In this document: positions 35,401-42,057 of the stretch, piece by piece
How positions within the stretch are numbered: the stretch's first letter is position 1
Layout of the letters: each line of letters starts with the position of its first letter
Origin: Lepas anatifera
Lineage: Eukaryota > Arthropoda > Thecostraca > Lepadidae
NCBI GenBank assembly: GCA_034440635.1
Contig: JAOTON010000900.1
Span: forward strand, 62,001-126,000
Length of the DNA stretch: 64,000 nucleotides
Direction of reading: 5' to 3'
Notes under the pieces: model-generated
What the model was told of the DNA's origin: nothing
Databases searched by the model: none
Seen by the model: the letters and a program-made list of their open reading frames with translations, nothing else
Translations under genes and position numbers: made by a program

Positions 35401-38400
35401 CTGTCAAAATTGTTTATGAGGACTTTCTTCCTAAGGGAAAATGTCCTGCAAGAGTACGTGGTAGACATTGTGCAAGAGTGCGGATGCGTAAGAGATACGA
35501 ATTTTTCGCACGGGGCAGAGCTCGTAATTCATATTTAGAAAACAAAACATTCTAACATAAAACTTTCTAACAGTATCCCTGTATATTTAGGCCGATATAA
35601 AATCCTACAGTCGCCTGGTTTGGCGACAAACAACTTTTCGCAATATAGCCTATGCACCTAAAGCACAGCCTCCTCTTCTGCGCACTCTACCACTACCAGT
35701 AGAGTACGCACGTGAATGTTTACTTTTCTTGGGCTCGTGACGAGTTCCTATTAGAGACATCAAGCTGAAACAAGGACCGTACATGGACAGTTGTCCAGGC
35801 TAAACAACTAAATACAAATTTTAGCCGTATGGCATAAAGGAGAAAAGTGAAAGCCTTTAGACAGTCAGGTGCGTGCCTTTGCGCGGACTTTCTGGTTTGA
35901 AGCTGAATGGGTTTTCAACATGTTCCGTTCGACTGAACGGAAATGAGTGGGTGCTCGCGGACAATGGTGTGCATCCTCGTAAAACTAGCGAATTAAGTGG
36001 TCCACGTTACAGACAGGGTAAATAAACATTAGGAACTGTATCAAGATACTTTTACTTCAATGAAGATGATCGAAATTAATCACCGTGCGTGTTTCAAGTC
36101 CTTCAAGCGAATACTCTTGGACTTTGCACCGAGTTTTGTTGAAACGGTTGGTTAATGTTTCACCGAGGAAATAATGCTGTAGTAAGCGAGGGAATTATTA
36201 TTTTAGTATGGACTGCATAAATGAACTGGTGGTCACCTGTTGGTTTGTACTGCATATTCCACTCCATAAGACTCAAAGTCAACATTTTGACTCACTAATT
36301 TGTCATTGAATTGCTGAGTTGTTTGGGATTCCAGTTCATCTTCCCCCTTTGGCGTATTTACCTTGTGTTGCATATTCTGTTTGTTTGTGGTTCAAATGCA
36401 ATGTTTTGACATTTCAATGTTTCATTTCATACTCTGTCTTTCCCGAGCTGTCATATGGTAATAGGCATCTATGATGAGACTTGCAAGACGCCCCTTGACC
36501 GGCTTGAAATTATTTGGTATACCATCCTTTTTTGCGTGCAGCATCGACCTAGAATACACTGCCACCTGCGTATCATCATCTTGTGTGGTTCAAAATAATC
36601 GATTTGGTAATGGGAGAGAACTTGATATGCTTCTGCGCACAAGGGCCTGCCCTCACGCTTGGCAGTTTTCCAGTGCACGGCTTGTTGGAGAAACACACGC
36701 ACACGAGTAATGTCACGCAGCTCCCTGCGTATGTCATTTGACGGAGTGGACGAGATGAGACGATGGTTGATTGGCAACCATTTTGATTTAAGTACGATAG
36801 CTCCCCCTCAGTTCCATCTGTTTGTATGTTCTTTGGTACAGTTTGATCCCACAGTCACCTCTAGACTTGGCAACTGCGTTTTAATCGACGAAATTGTTGC
36901 GAACCTTTATATTTCTATATTATCAAAATGCTATCTTTTAAAACATTTTACTATGCTGTGCTGTGCTGCACTCTGTATAATCACGTTAAAATATGTATCC
37001 GCTAATATGTAACTATTCCGTGTGTTTTATTCCGTGAAAGCCTTATCTCACAGAACTTGAACTGGCACCACATCTTACCTGTTGTTCACCTATATCAGTT
37101 GACAATAGCTAAAGTGTCCAGCCGTCGATTTCCATCATCTAGGTGTGTCTGGATACCTGGCAGATTGTAAAGGCGACTCTTGGCAAGGTGGTGCCTCATA
37201 TTCGGTCCAGGGACTCGTGTTGACGCAGCATATGCATAATTCTGCCAACAACTGTTATCCGTAAATACGGGTGTACTTGAGGACTATTTCTTCAAATTCC
37301 ATGTCCATAGATTCGTTCCAGCCCAGTGTGACAAACCCTCCGATAGAAAACATGGCAGTTCAACTTCCCCGGATGGTTTTATCTAATTTGCGTAAACTTG
37401 CACGGTAAAGCTTTCTCTCTGGCTGGCATTCCAGTGTGGCGGGGCCTCGCTCGATCCCCCTACTGTTCATCGCTTATACCATGCCCTGCTTGGGATTCCG
37501 TTGAGTGTGTGATTTCTGTACTTTTTCTGAGATGATCATGTTGTTGTCAGCTTAAACGACCACGCTAAATTAAGCATCCATTAGGCAGTCGCCGTTGTAT
37601 GACTAGCTTTGTAGCGCCACCTCGCCGTGAGCCGATGCATTTCAAAGGCGGCGCCGCGCCCCCGCTGTGAGTACCGCTCGGCTGCCTAATACAGCAATAC
37701 ACCGGCCCTCGGCGTGCCTGTAACCAATACAGTCATAAAGCGCTCTGAAGCGCCGCTCGGCTACCTGATAAACACGGCCGCCGGCCGGCGCCTGCACGTG
37801 TGCGCTGCCCCGGCCGGCGAGGCGGCAGCGGCACGCGGCGGGCGGTACCTTCCGCACCAGTACCTCGGCGGCAGCAGCCAGCCACACCATTGTGCCGGCC
37901 CCGCGTGCCGCGCCGCTGGGGGCCCGCCGCTCAGCCGCTCGCCTCAGAGACGCCGCCGTCCGCCGACGCGCCGTTTTTACCCGGCCTCTGGAAGGGTGCT
38001 CCGCCAAAAGAACGGCACCGGCGTCGGCGGGCCTTGCGCGTGAACTGGGCTGGAACGGAGCGCGCTGAGAGCGCAGGTCACAGGGGTCGGCACGGGGCAG
38101 GTCACGTCCGGGGTCACCGGTCGCCTGCGCTGGAGCATAGCTGGATGTGCGATTCAGACCACTGATTGAAACTGTTTTTCCCTCAACATTTGTATGGGCT
38201 AGTAAACGGGAAAGTGTTCAAAACAGTATGGAAGATATATAATTTGCTTCTTGCCAGTTCCTGGTTTCACGGGTAACTTGAACCTTATACATGTGCTCTT
38301 TCAGGTGACCGGCTCTTAGGCATGTGTACCATTGAGCATACTGCATTAATCGATAAATCTCCTGAGATCTCGGGGTGGTGCGCTATCACGCTGGGCACTT

Positions 38401-38485
38401 CTCCACAGGACGCTACTTGGACGCCGCCGGCCTGCGTCGGGCGTTCGAGGCCGCTGTGCCTGTCGCTGCCGACGAGACGTCGTGA
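2279..38485 (+). CDS. ZNG1: ZNG1/CBWD zinc-transferring GTPase, C-terminal six exons
   Basis: This is the C-terminal part of a CobW/COG0523-family GTPase. In animals ZNG1 (CBWD) uses GTP hydrolysis to pass zinc to client enzymes such as methionine aminopeptidase 1. Exons 2279-2410, 11290-11346, 17602-17647, 19048-19182, 22408-22534 and 38409-38485 join with phases 2,2,0,0,1 and no internal stop, giving about 190 residues to TGA at 38483-38485. In order they carry the end of the G domain with the G4 motif NKTD, the linker LDLHAYD, and the CobW C-terminal domain (LGTVTLE, GILWEK, VSVAGQERR, GRYLD). All introns are GT-AG and measure about 8.9, 6.3, 1.4, 3.2 and 15.9 kb. The upstream exons with Walker A and CXCC are outside the window. 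The start and end given here span the gene; only the exons code. Family assignment is firm; ZNG1 rather than another COG0523 member is inferred from the close match to animal CBWD. Confidence 0.93.
2425..2905. repeat. 34-35 bp minisatellite seeded by the exon 3' end
   Basis: About 14 tandem units read GAGACC(A/T)CCCGGTGCCATT followed by CCTACCTCGG and a short variable tail. The unit core GAGACCTCCCGGTGC is identical to the end of the exon that finishes at 2410. The donor CAGGTCAGT is not copied: units have CATTCCTACC in its place. The array is intronic, and the open frames across it come from the near-perfect repetition. Confidence 0.9.
2906..3690. other. Intronic sequence, nothing recognised
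   Basis: This is AT-richer unique sequence between the minisatellite and the mariner-like MITE. I see no conserved exon, RNA gene or repeat in it. Confidence 0.5.
3693..4498. mobile_element. Mariner-like MITE, TA target site
   Basis: The left terminus CAGGGTGTTTCAGAAAGAAT is repeated inverted at the right end (ATTCTTTTTGAAACACCCTG), with one mismatch over 28 bp. Both ends are flanked by TA (3691-3692 and 4499-4500), the target duplication of the IS630-Tc1-mariner superfamily, and the CAGGGTGTTTC start is typical of mariner. The 806-bp interior has no transposase frame, so this is a non-autonomous derivative. It sits between the first ZNG1 exon and the 3' end of the nested - strand gene. Confidence 0.88.
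4806..5033 (-). CDS. Nested gene exon 2, C terminus
   Basis: The exon starts right behind the acceptor CCGCCAG (5040-5034) with GTG ACC ACC and codes 75 residues (VTTSLVTEFQTRL and on to PPAYSELYY) before TGA. It shares the alternating Thr/Val character of exon 1 (TLAVPLVQLLTHTVTNTERTT). The acceptor lies inside the last unit of the 38-39 bp minisatellite. Confidence 0.78.
   Translation of the reverse strand: MTTSLVTEFQTRLTTYLATVPYDVVITSTLAVPLVQLLTHTVTNTERTTLSVTRTVQQRHTVTACPPPAYSELYY
4806..9390 (-). CDS. Secreted Thr/Val-rich protein, nested gene
   Basis: I do not recognise a named family. The start is the ATG at 9390-9388, directly behind an acceptor-like CTGTCCCCAG and opening a clear signal peptide (MLRLTLLLVLATLRSQA). 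After it comes a Pro/Ser/Tyr/Gly-rich acidic part, then strings such as VTVYSTRTQ, RYVTESVPL and TVTNTERTTLSVT. These look like a beta-rich extracellular matrix or mucin-like protein. It ends PPAYSELYY with TGA at 4808-4806. Exon 1 (9390-8467) and exon 2 (5033-4806) join in phase 0 (CCCGAG|GTCAGT donor, CCGCCAG acceptor) to about 383 residues. Exon 1 needs two compensating frame changes at C-runs (9015-9011 and 8877-8872), perhaps assembly errors. The intron is nearly all minisatellite. The gene lies wholly within a ZNG1 intron on the opposite strand. Confidence 0.72.
5034..8245. repeat. 38-39 bp minisatellite with 1.1 kb higher-order repeat
   Basis: About 80 units fill the nested gene's intron. 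On the - strand a unit reads roughly GTCTAACGACACTGACGAG followed by ACTGTGCCCCCGTCCTGTGT. Because 39 bp is 13 codons, long spurious frames appear (SNDTDETV repeats). A block near 5994-6236 recurs unchanged at 7095-7337, a higher-order period of 1101 bp. The last unit on the - strand contains the acceptor of exon 2. Each unit carries CTAAC and CTGAC, which resemble branch points. Confidence 0.92.
8467..9390 (-). CDS. Nested gene exon 1, two frame changes
   Basis: The exon is 924 bp, exactly 308 codons, although it cannot be read in a single frame. The ATG frame stops at 8994-8992 shortly after PPLEPP. The following frame (AGSGSLSAPSGPFDPELELP and on to GAALTP) runs for about 130 bp. The original frame then resumes as GSALAGVFGPLVCRVHTLYE and is open to the donor. 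The switches fall at a C5 run (9015-9011) and a C6 run (8877-8872). One added and one removed C would give a continuous frame. No GT-AG intron explains the gap, because the segment before 8838 lacks a suitable AG. Confidence 0.7.
9391..10448. other. Upstream region of nested gene
   Basis: This stretch should hold the 5' UTR and promoter of the - strand gene, because its ATG sits directly behind an AG. Moderately GC-rich segments occur at 9180-9440 and 9930-10060. I could not place a 5' UTR exon. Open frames here (for example 9929-10213) show no family signature. Confidence 0.4.
9901..9910 (-). promoter_or_regulatory. TATA-like palindrome, possible nested-gene promoter
   Basis: GTTATATAAC lies in a GC-rich setting about 510 bp upstream of the signal-peptide ATG of the - strand gene. 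It reads as a TATA box on either strand. An intron in the 5' UTR ending at 9391 would fit. No other core promoter element was identified, so this is only a candidate. Confidence 0.25.
10449..10640. mobile_element. Short hairpin MITE, about 90-bp arms
   Basis: The left arm, from TGGGATTATATATTCAGGCA, and the right arm, ending TTGAATATAGAATCCCA, are inverted copies. They meet around 10537-10552, where CTTGGTCATAGTGTAG faces CTACACTATGACCAAG. The whole 192-bp piece would fold into one long hairpin. No target duplication is clear. Confidence 0.8.
10641..11289. other. Intronic sequence before exon 2
   Basis: AT-rich intron. Short direct repeats (AATTATGAAAGTGAAATTATG) lie at 11220-11265, just before the acceptor TTTTTGTTGCAG. 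No other feature is seen. Confidence 0.5.
11290..11346 (+). CDS. ZNG1: ZNG1 exon, LDLHAYD linker
   Basis: The acceptor is TTTTTGTTGCAG ending at 11289 and the donor is CCAATG|GTAAGT. The 57-bp exon begins with the third base of an Arg codon and reads VDLNYILDLHAYDEVDFQ plus two bases of the next codon. It matches the conserved block VDLSNVLDLHAFD of animal CBWD, which joins the G domain to the C-terminal domain. It continues the frame of the preceding exon exactly. Confidence 0.92.
11444..14672. mobile_element. 3.2-kb foldback element, 0.75-kb inverted arms
   Basis: The arm 11444-12200 (from GGGGCATTCCAGGAC) returns inverted at about 13915-14672. The match includes GACGAGTTCAATGATATACA and the motif CCCACCCGAGGGGGTGGGC near the inner ends. 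The interior (12201-13914) holds SINE-like sequence but no transposase frame. No clean target duplication was found because both outer ends lie in C/G runs. Confidence 0.82.
13370..13690 (-). mobile_element. tRNA-derived SINE
   Basis: Read on the - strand from 13675, the head GGTAGCTCAGTTGGTAGAGC is a good Pol III A box. A degenerate B-box-like GGGATCGGTTCC follows near 13590, and then a body ending in ACGTTAAACGTTGG near 13464. The head does not fold as a functional tRNA. The segment 13690-13880 repeats the body, with shared motifs CCCCACCA..CGAGCAACTCCCAC and CAGTTGCC-like ends, so a second decayed copy lies next to it. Confidence 0.7.
14970..15560. other. GC- and CpG-rich intronic island
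   Basis: CpG-rich sequence with open frames on both strands and no recognisable protein. A TATAAAAT lies at 15213-15220. It could be a regulatory island or an unrecognised exon of another gene. The strand-symmetric open frames are expected from base composition alone. Confidence 0.35.
15829..16640. mobile_element. TTAA-flanked MITE, family 1 (AGGTCA-rich)
   Basis: The termini CACGCGCATTGACGGGG and CCCCGTCAATGCGCGTG are inverted copies. They are flanked by TTAG (15825-15828) and TTAA (16641-16644), a TTAA duplication with one change. The interior is closely similar to the copy at 51466-52314. Shared stretches include GAACTTATCCGATTGAAACT and GTGACCTGACCTC-type half-site clusters. A TTAA target fits the piggyBac or Kolobok superfamilies. 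No transposase is present. Confidence 0.88.
16801..16925. repeat. 25-bp minisatellite, five copies
   Basis: Units start at 16801, 16826, 16851, 16876 and 16901 and read CACCGCGGCAGTTCCCGTCT plus GTACA. Each carries the palindrome CCGCGG. Confidence 0.95.
16926..17601. other. Intronic sequence before the 46-bp exon
   Basis: Unique sequence leading to the acceptor TGTTGTTTCAG at 17601. No repeat, RNA gene or extra exon was recognised. Confidence 0.5.
17602..17647 (+). CDS. ZNG1: ZNG1 46-bp exon
   Basis: Acceptor TTGTTTCAG and donor GACGAG|GTGAGG. The exon supplies the third base of a codon and then VEKQFSVPGGSHIDE. This aligns with the human stretch LQKKLQHVPGTQPHLDQ at the entry to the CobW C-terminal domain, so it is accepted despite its small size. 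It closes in phase 0, as the next exon requires. Confidence 0.85.
17686..17885. repeat. Degenerate TGTGTTG minisatellite
   Basis: Variants of TGTGTTGTGTGAATTGTG and TGTGGACTGTGTTG recur with irregular period. The array begins about 40 bp inside the intron that follows the 46-bp exon. Confidence 0.85.
18490..19050. repeat. 51-bp minisatellite carrying a splice acceptor
   Basis: About eleven units read AGTGAGCTGAGACCCGGCAG, then ATGTGTTATAGTGCGATGTG and TGCCGCCGC(AG). The final copy ends GTGTGCCGCCGCAG at 19047, which is the acceptor of the next ZNG1 exon, and the exon begins AGT like the units. Hence each unit holds its own copy of the acceptor. The 51-bp period is a multiple of three, which gives spurious open frames (CVPLQSELRP repeats). 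Confidence 0.92.
19048..19182 (+). CDS. ZNG1: ZNG1 exon, CobW C-terminal domain start
   Basis: Acceptor GCCGCCGCAG and donor ATGAAG|GTAAGG. Forty-five codons in phase 0 read SLGTVTLEREGSVRQADF and on to GFVHGILWEKSV and EMLRMK. The human counterpart runs from SIVTITFEVPG through FIQNLLWEK to MEVIRLK, so the beta strand and helix opening the CobW C-terminal domain are intact. The first three bases are shared with the preceding minisatellite unit. Confidence 0.95.
19183..20329. other. Intronic sequence
   Basis: Unique, mostly AT-rich sequence in the intron between the ILWEK and VSVAG exons. No gene or mobile element was recognised. Confidence 0.45.
20330..21090. other. GC-rich intronic island with TATA box
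   Basis: CpG-rich sequence, open on both strands, with no recognised protein. It contains an excellent TATA box (see 20694). It could be an internal promoter or an enhancer. Confidence 0.4.
20694..20702 (+). promoter_or_regulatory. TATA box candidate
   Basis: TATAAAAGG is a near-perfect metazoan TATA box. It lies at the 3' side of a GC-rich block and before another one. No coding exon with a start codon was recognised downstream, so a promoter function is only suggested. Confidence 0.35.
21091..21980. other. Intronic sequence
   Basis: No conserved frame, RNA gene or repeat was recognised between the GC-rich island and the minisatellite before the next exon. Confidence 0.45.
21981..22422. 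repeat. About 30-bp minisatellite overlapping an exon start
   Basis: Roughly 14 units read GTGTGGTGAGCGTGTCCCCC followed by GTCCCCCAGG. The last unit runs through the acceptor GTCCCCAG (22407) into the exon, whose first bases GGGGTGGTGAGCGTG match the unit. Every unit therefore carries a pyrimidine tract, an AG and a copy of the exon start. Confidence 0.92.
22408..22534 (+). CDS. ZNG1: ZNG1 exon, VSVAGQERR region
   Basis: Acceptor CCGTCCCCAG and donor GCATAG|GTGAGC. It begins in phase 0 (GGG GTG GTG AGC) and reads GVVSVAGQERRLILQAVGEI and on to SSVWAPSERRVARLICI, ending one base into a Gly codon. Human CBWD has [22 protein letters not shown] and, after a longer loop, NRLVLLG. The first 15 bases are homologous to the minisatellite unit upstream. 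Confidence 0.95.
22690..30283. repeat. 49/54-bp minisatellite, each unit with GTAAGT
   Basis: About 150 units form the bulk of the last ZNG1 intron. A long unit reads GTGTAAGTTGCTGCGGCGGC, AGAGGTGTTAGCACAGGACG, GGGGTGTGGCGGCT; the short form lacks CACAG. Nearly every unit holds the consensus 5' splice site GTAAGT. Some units contain an expanded 9-bp GTGTAAGCT sub-repeat (22930-22965, 23065-23090, 27090-27440). The array starts about 155 bp after the exon ending at 22534. Cys/Gly-rich (+) and Pro/Thr-rich (-) frames are artefacts. Confidence 0.95.
30687..31130. mobile_element. TTAA-flanked MITE, family 4, left arm copy
   Basis: The termini AGGGAATGTGGCACC and GGTGCGACATTCCCT are inverted copies flanked by TTAA at 30683-30686 and 31131-31134. 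The 444-bp element lies inside the left arm of the foldback. Confidence 0.85.
31135..31315 (-). mobile_element. tRNA-derived SINE, left arm copy
   Basis: Read on the - strand it has a Pol III B box GGTTCCAATCCC near 31229-31250. A conserved tail CCAACAGGATGAGAGTTGGC then continues CTACACCGTATAATCC and ends GCGTTGTT. The same tail occurs in the SINE at 41387-41563. Confidence 0.8.
31525..31731 (+). CDS. Unrecognised 68-residue frame in foldback loop
   Basis: This is the only substantial frame in the loop between the two arms. It reads MEVVDLLVHGQGVELCVKEV and continues with a charged C-terminal half (RREKDHAM). It does not resemble a hAT transposase or any family I know, and may be a remnant or chance. 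Confidence 0.2.
   Translation: MEVVDLLVHGQGVELCVKEVMADSEAVFGYDRRDGLIRARLTHRQMTGKVRREKDHAMVCLYKKMDNK
32095..32272 (+). mobile_element. tRNA-derived SINE, right arm copy
   Basis: Mirror copy of 31135-31315, with B box GGTTCCAATCCC at 32166-32180 and tail CAACAGGATGAGAG at 32221-32234. It reads GTTCGCGACACCG where the left copy has the complement of GTTGGCTACACCG, so the arms have diverged slightly. Confidence 0.8.
32276..32720. mobile_element. TTAA-flanked MITE, family 4, right arm copy
   Basis: Mirror copy of 30687-31130, with ends AGGGAATGTCGCACC and a terminal ATTCCCT. It is flanked by TTGA (32272-32275, one change from TTAA) and TTAA (32721-32724). Confidence 0.85.
33123..34850. repeat. 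49/54-bp minisatellite, continuation
   Basis: About 33 further units of the array at 22690-30283, split from it by the foldback element. GTAAGT or GTAAGG is present in almost every unit. The array ends abruptly at GTGTAAGTTGC before unique GC-rich sequence. Confidence 0.95.
34851..35060. other. GC-rich unique segment, possible exon
   Basis: Unique GC-rich sequence open on both strands. The - strand frame (GAPLLTASEPVDLAAAPTLS) is preceded by TTTACTAG, an acceptor-like end. The + strand frame (RPVSLVRVASPGVRYRLRV) is also open. Neither matches a family I know, and neither fits the missing ZNG1 C terminus, which is found at 38409. Confidence 0.25.
35083..35895. mobile_element. Foldback element B, uninterrupted copy
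   Basis: The ends carry TAAGAGTACGCAGCAGCTG and AAAGCCTTTAGACAGTCAGG. The copy is the inverse of 44281-46310 but lacks the 1.2-kb MITE inserted there. At the equivalent of the insertion point it reads GCATCCGCACTCTTGCAC next to TCTCTTA on the other strand, the empty site. No frame is recognised. Confidence 0.8.
35896..37620. other. Intronic sequence, nothing recognised
   Basis: AT-rich unique sequence in the last ZNG1 intron. Open frames (36469-36777, 36659-37012) show no family features. Confidence 0.45.
37621..38165. other. CpG-rich intronic island
   Basis: Strongly GC- and CpG-rich block about 250 bp upstream of the terminal ZNG1 exon, open on both strands. No protein family was recognised; a regulatory island is plausible. 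Confidence 0.4.
38409..38485 (+). CDS. ZNG1: ZNG1 terminal exon
   Basis: The acceptor CTTCTCCACAG ends at 38408. The exon completes the split Gly codon (G|GA) and reads RYLDAAGLRRAFEAAVPVAA, then DETS and TGA. Human CBWD has RNLDKDILKQLFIATV at this point, so the helix that ends the CobW C-terminal domain is present. The tail after it is shorter than in human. The 15.9-kb intron before it includes the 9.3-kb minisatellite. Confidence 0.88.
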
Positions 38486-41190
38486 CGGTGTCGGCCGCTG
38501 CTGGCCGATGTGCTGTCCCTGCTCCGGCCCTGTGGTGTCACCTCCGTCGGGGCGGCGTCTCAACGAGCTCCGCGTGACGGAGCCGGGCGGCAGCTGTATG
38601 TCTGAAGTGAAGGCAGTGTCCCAGATGACATGGCATCCCCCAAAAAGACTCGAAAAAGGTTGGGTTACTTCTTTGAGAAACGAGAAGTGAGCGCACGTTT
38701 CGGAAGAAAGTCCCGGGTTGTGGATGTGGAATGTTTTCTCATCCAAGTCCTATAAGGAATCCAAAGTAGCAAGTTCAAGCAGGTTCTGGCTGTTCAGAGT
38801 TTCCTGAGTATTTATTTCTAACTTGGCCGCAGTTTTCACCGCTATCGTAACGTTCTAGACTGCACGCTTAGCTTTGCCAGCCGAAGCACTCTCTGACTTC
38901 GATTTGCCACAGGTGCTCATCAGTGCTCACGTCGGAAATTCCCAAAGTTCGTGTTTGGTCCTGTGGATAGTTGCGTCAGTGGTGAAGTTCGATCTCCTGT
39001 AGCGTGTATCCTGGATTGGAGGATATGTTGGTCAGCATGAAAGGCTTCGTGTTTGAAGAAATCTAGTCGGAATCTGTTTATTTATAAAGACAACTCTTAA
39101 GCAAAAAAGAAAAATACGTGGGCGAGCTCTAGAGTTTCAAGCACACCTGGTGCGCTCCGACATGTCTGAAGAGTCGGCTTGAAGCTGCCTGGACATAGAC
39201 AATAGTGAATTCTCGCCTCGCGCTCCCTGAGTGGTATTCTGTTGCGCTACCTTTTGTACGTGATTTTAGTTCTGTTTATAAATGGACGATGTGGAAGTGT
39301 ATGGAATTTTGTGAAAACAGTTATCAGCCACCAAAATGACCAGGCTTGCGAGTGGTGCTTTGTTCGTGATAGACATTGGTGCTAGCTTTGTTAACAGTTG
39401 ATCGCTAACCGGGTGATTCAAAAGTGCTGCATGTTTTTGTTATTTATTTGCTTGTCAGACGGCCTTGAAGAATATTTTTTCCAATTTATTGCTGAACATA
39501 TCGATATTTTGTATGTCCACCACATAGATAACTCGATTGTGCGTTGAATGAATAGGTTTTTAAGGGAGTTGCTCCGTTAATTTGTTGTACTTTCTTTCTT
39601 CAGCTTGTAAAAACCAGCTGTTATTGGAGGAAAATTGGAGCGGGAGATTTATCAAAAATTAAACCTATTCCTTTTCTGTTCACAGTTCTGTCATTATGTA
39701 AGAAAATGCTGCTCTGTACGCCTTTATATTATTATCCGTCTATGACTATTTTATAACTGGTTAAATTATCGATCCGTGGAATTGCATGGGACGGGCCACA
39801 CTGCTCATAGAAAAATAGCTGCGGTATCTGGAAGGTGGAGAATCGTCTGAAATAAGCCCTAAAACTGGGAAATGCCTCACAGTATCGTCGATGAATAGCG
39901 AAAAGGAAAATGAATCGTGGAAACGTGTTATGTTTCTTCGGCTTTTCATTACTTTTAGTGCTTCTCACAGAATTTCATATTTATGCTTAAGGGATCGATT
40001 TATAATGTATGAAACTAACCACGAACGATGAGCGAAATCAGTGCGACTTTGGCAGGACGAACGAAAACTTTGCACTACAATACTTACAGGTGAAACAACG
40101 AGGTGATTAGGATACAATAATTGAATACTGGAAGAGCGAAGCGGCGCGCGTTGTAGTCTGGTCCTTAGACTCAGTCTTTTCACCACGACCACAGATGTGA
40201 TAGCATCCACTGCCTTGTAATCCCTGAATTGATTAGCACTCTTTTAAAAGCAAAACAAACTACTGTGACGGGAATGTGGCCCATTTATGACTAAACTGAT
40301 ACTTATGTGATCAGCGTATAAACAATTGCAGGATTGATGTTTCATTTGTCCCAGAGCTGACTGTTTGCGAAGAAACAGTGAATTTTAAAGCTCTTGTCCT
40401 CCCCATTGGGCCCAAATTTCGCCGCCGCAGAATCTACCACATCCGCTGTCAGCCACCAGGCCTCTCGGAAGCCTGAAGTTCAGAAATAGATAGCTGCTCA
40501 CTAAAAAAGAAGTACGCCTGTGAAACGCTACAGATCTGTACAGGACGAGTTATGAGAAACAATAAAGTCAGGGGTACTTCGTCACGCTCTGCTCGTCTGG
40601 AAGCCCAGTTCAAATCCCATGAAGACGTCGTGTGCCCTTCAACACCTTCACTGCTGAACAACCAAAGCGATTAGTTTGGCGACAGTGTCTGTAAATCATA
40701 GCAGCGGTGCCTTTCCTAATTTGTTGCCTCCGCTTTATTAATGGAGTTGTAAAATGCGGGTTTGATGGTTTGGATGTGTTTGAATGACCTCATATGATGG
40801 GAGGTTGCGTGCAGTGTGGACTTTTGAACTGTTTCTTGTTTGACTTGAGCTCATGTCGCTAAAGCCCGTGGACGACCTCGCTCGCCTGGCATGAGACCGT
40901 GTAATAAACACTTGCCCCGATTTATGTCGTGTTCCAATTGGCTCGGTATTACCTTTATCTTCAGTTTATGCGCTGTGTAAACTCAAGTGCGCTCTCCTAT
41001 CCCTGACTTTATTACGGCTATGGCATGCTATCTTGTGCAAAGCGATGGCTGAAAGCTAGTGATGGCCGAAACCACTTTACAAGTTCTCGTCCCAGAAAGA
41101 CGATCCTGCTGATGCTCGGTCCAAAGTGTTTGCACTTTTTCCACTAGCAAAAATACACACAAACGCAATTTAGGGCAAGGAAATACAAAC
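38486..41190. other. ZNG1 3' flank, no feature recognised
   Basis: The stretch should begin with the ZNG1 3' UTR. A canonical poly(A) signal close to the stop was not found; the first candidate seen is an ATTAAA near 39657. A fragment GACGGGAATGTGGC near 40267 resembles the end of the family 4 MITE. Confidence 0.4.
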
Positions 41191-41680
41191 TGTTATGAAG
41201 TATTTCTACCCATTTCTAGACAGGACCGTCGGAGACCCCTTTACTGAAAAGGAGGCCCCTAAACGGCCCACAGAGGTGGCCCCTTTACTTATAAAGAAAG
41301 TCCACTAAACGGCCTATCCAGGAGGCCCCTTTATAAAGGAGGCCCAGTAAATAACCTACAAAAAGGCGCCTTTATGTATAAAGGAAGGGGGATGAGGTGG
41401 CTTAGTGGATAGCACCCTTGTCTTCTAAGCCACCGGTCCCGGGGTCAGAGTCCCGGCGGAGCCTCTGAATAAGTCGATCTGATCCCCAAAATCCCTTCCA
41501 ACAGGGTGAGAGTTGGCGACGCCGTATGACCCTGGCAGTTTGTGCGTTGTTAAACCCCAACAATTATTTATAAAGGAGGCCCCTAAACGGTCAACATGGG
41601 AAGCCCCTACATAGAAAGCCCCTAAATACAAAATAGAGGCCCCACAAGCCAGGAGGCCCCCTCAGGACCCGGGATGGTAG
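41191..41680. repeat. Degenerate AAAGGAGGCCCC repeats
   Basis: Variants of AAAGGAGGCCCCTAAACGGC recur about ten times on both sides of an inserted SINE (41387-41563). They are too diverged for a fixed period. Confidence 0.75.
41387..41563 (+). mobile_element. tRNA-derived SINE with target duplication
   Basis: The A box TGGCTTAGTGGATAGCACC and a B-box-like GGGGTCAGAGTCCCG form the tRNA-like head. The tail reads CCAACAGGGTGAGAGTTGGC, then GACGCCGTATGACC, and ends GTTGTTAAACCCCAACAA. TATAAAGGA flanks both sides (41378-41386 and just after 41568), a likely target duplication, although the surrounding repeat contains similar words. Confidence 0.85.
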
Positions 41681-42017
41681 GTCTTTGATTCTGACCCCCG
41701 CAGGAATAGGTCGGTGGCGACACCTGTGGTGTGAGGTACTGGATCAGATATGCATGCCGTGACCTGGATCCAAAGAAATATTGCGAGATGGGAAGAGGCA
41801 CATGCTAAGGAACCAATAACAGTGAACGTAATTATGTTGAAAACTGTGCACATAAAAATGAAAATATGAACGTGTTCACGAAAATTGCTAACCTATTAGT
41901 GCCCAACTTATTTTTTTGCGCAGAAGCTCCAAGATCTGGTCATGGATTTGTGATTATTTTACGAACGGCAAAAAGTTCGTTTTAGTGTTAAGGGCTATAT
42001 CACTTAAGAATATATAC

Positions 42018-42020
<3 letters not shown>

Positions 42021-42054
<34 letters not shown>
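42021..42054. repeat. (TA)n microsatellite
   Basis: Uninterrupted AT dinucleotides directly abutting the left end of the composite inverted repeat. Confidence 0.97.

Positions 42055-42057
<3 letters not shown>

Noticed and set aside
40570..40640. tRNA-like segment with GTTCAAATCCC
   Set aside because: Only the B-box-like word is present; the head and tail do not match the SINE families in the window.
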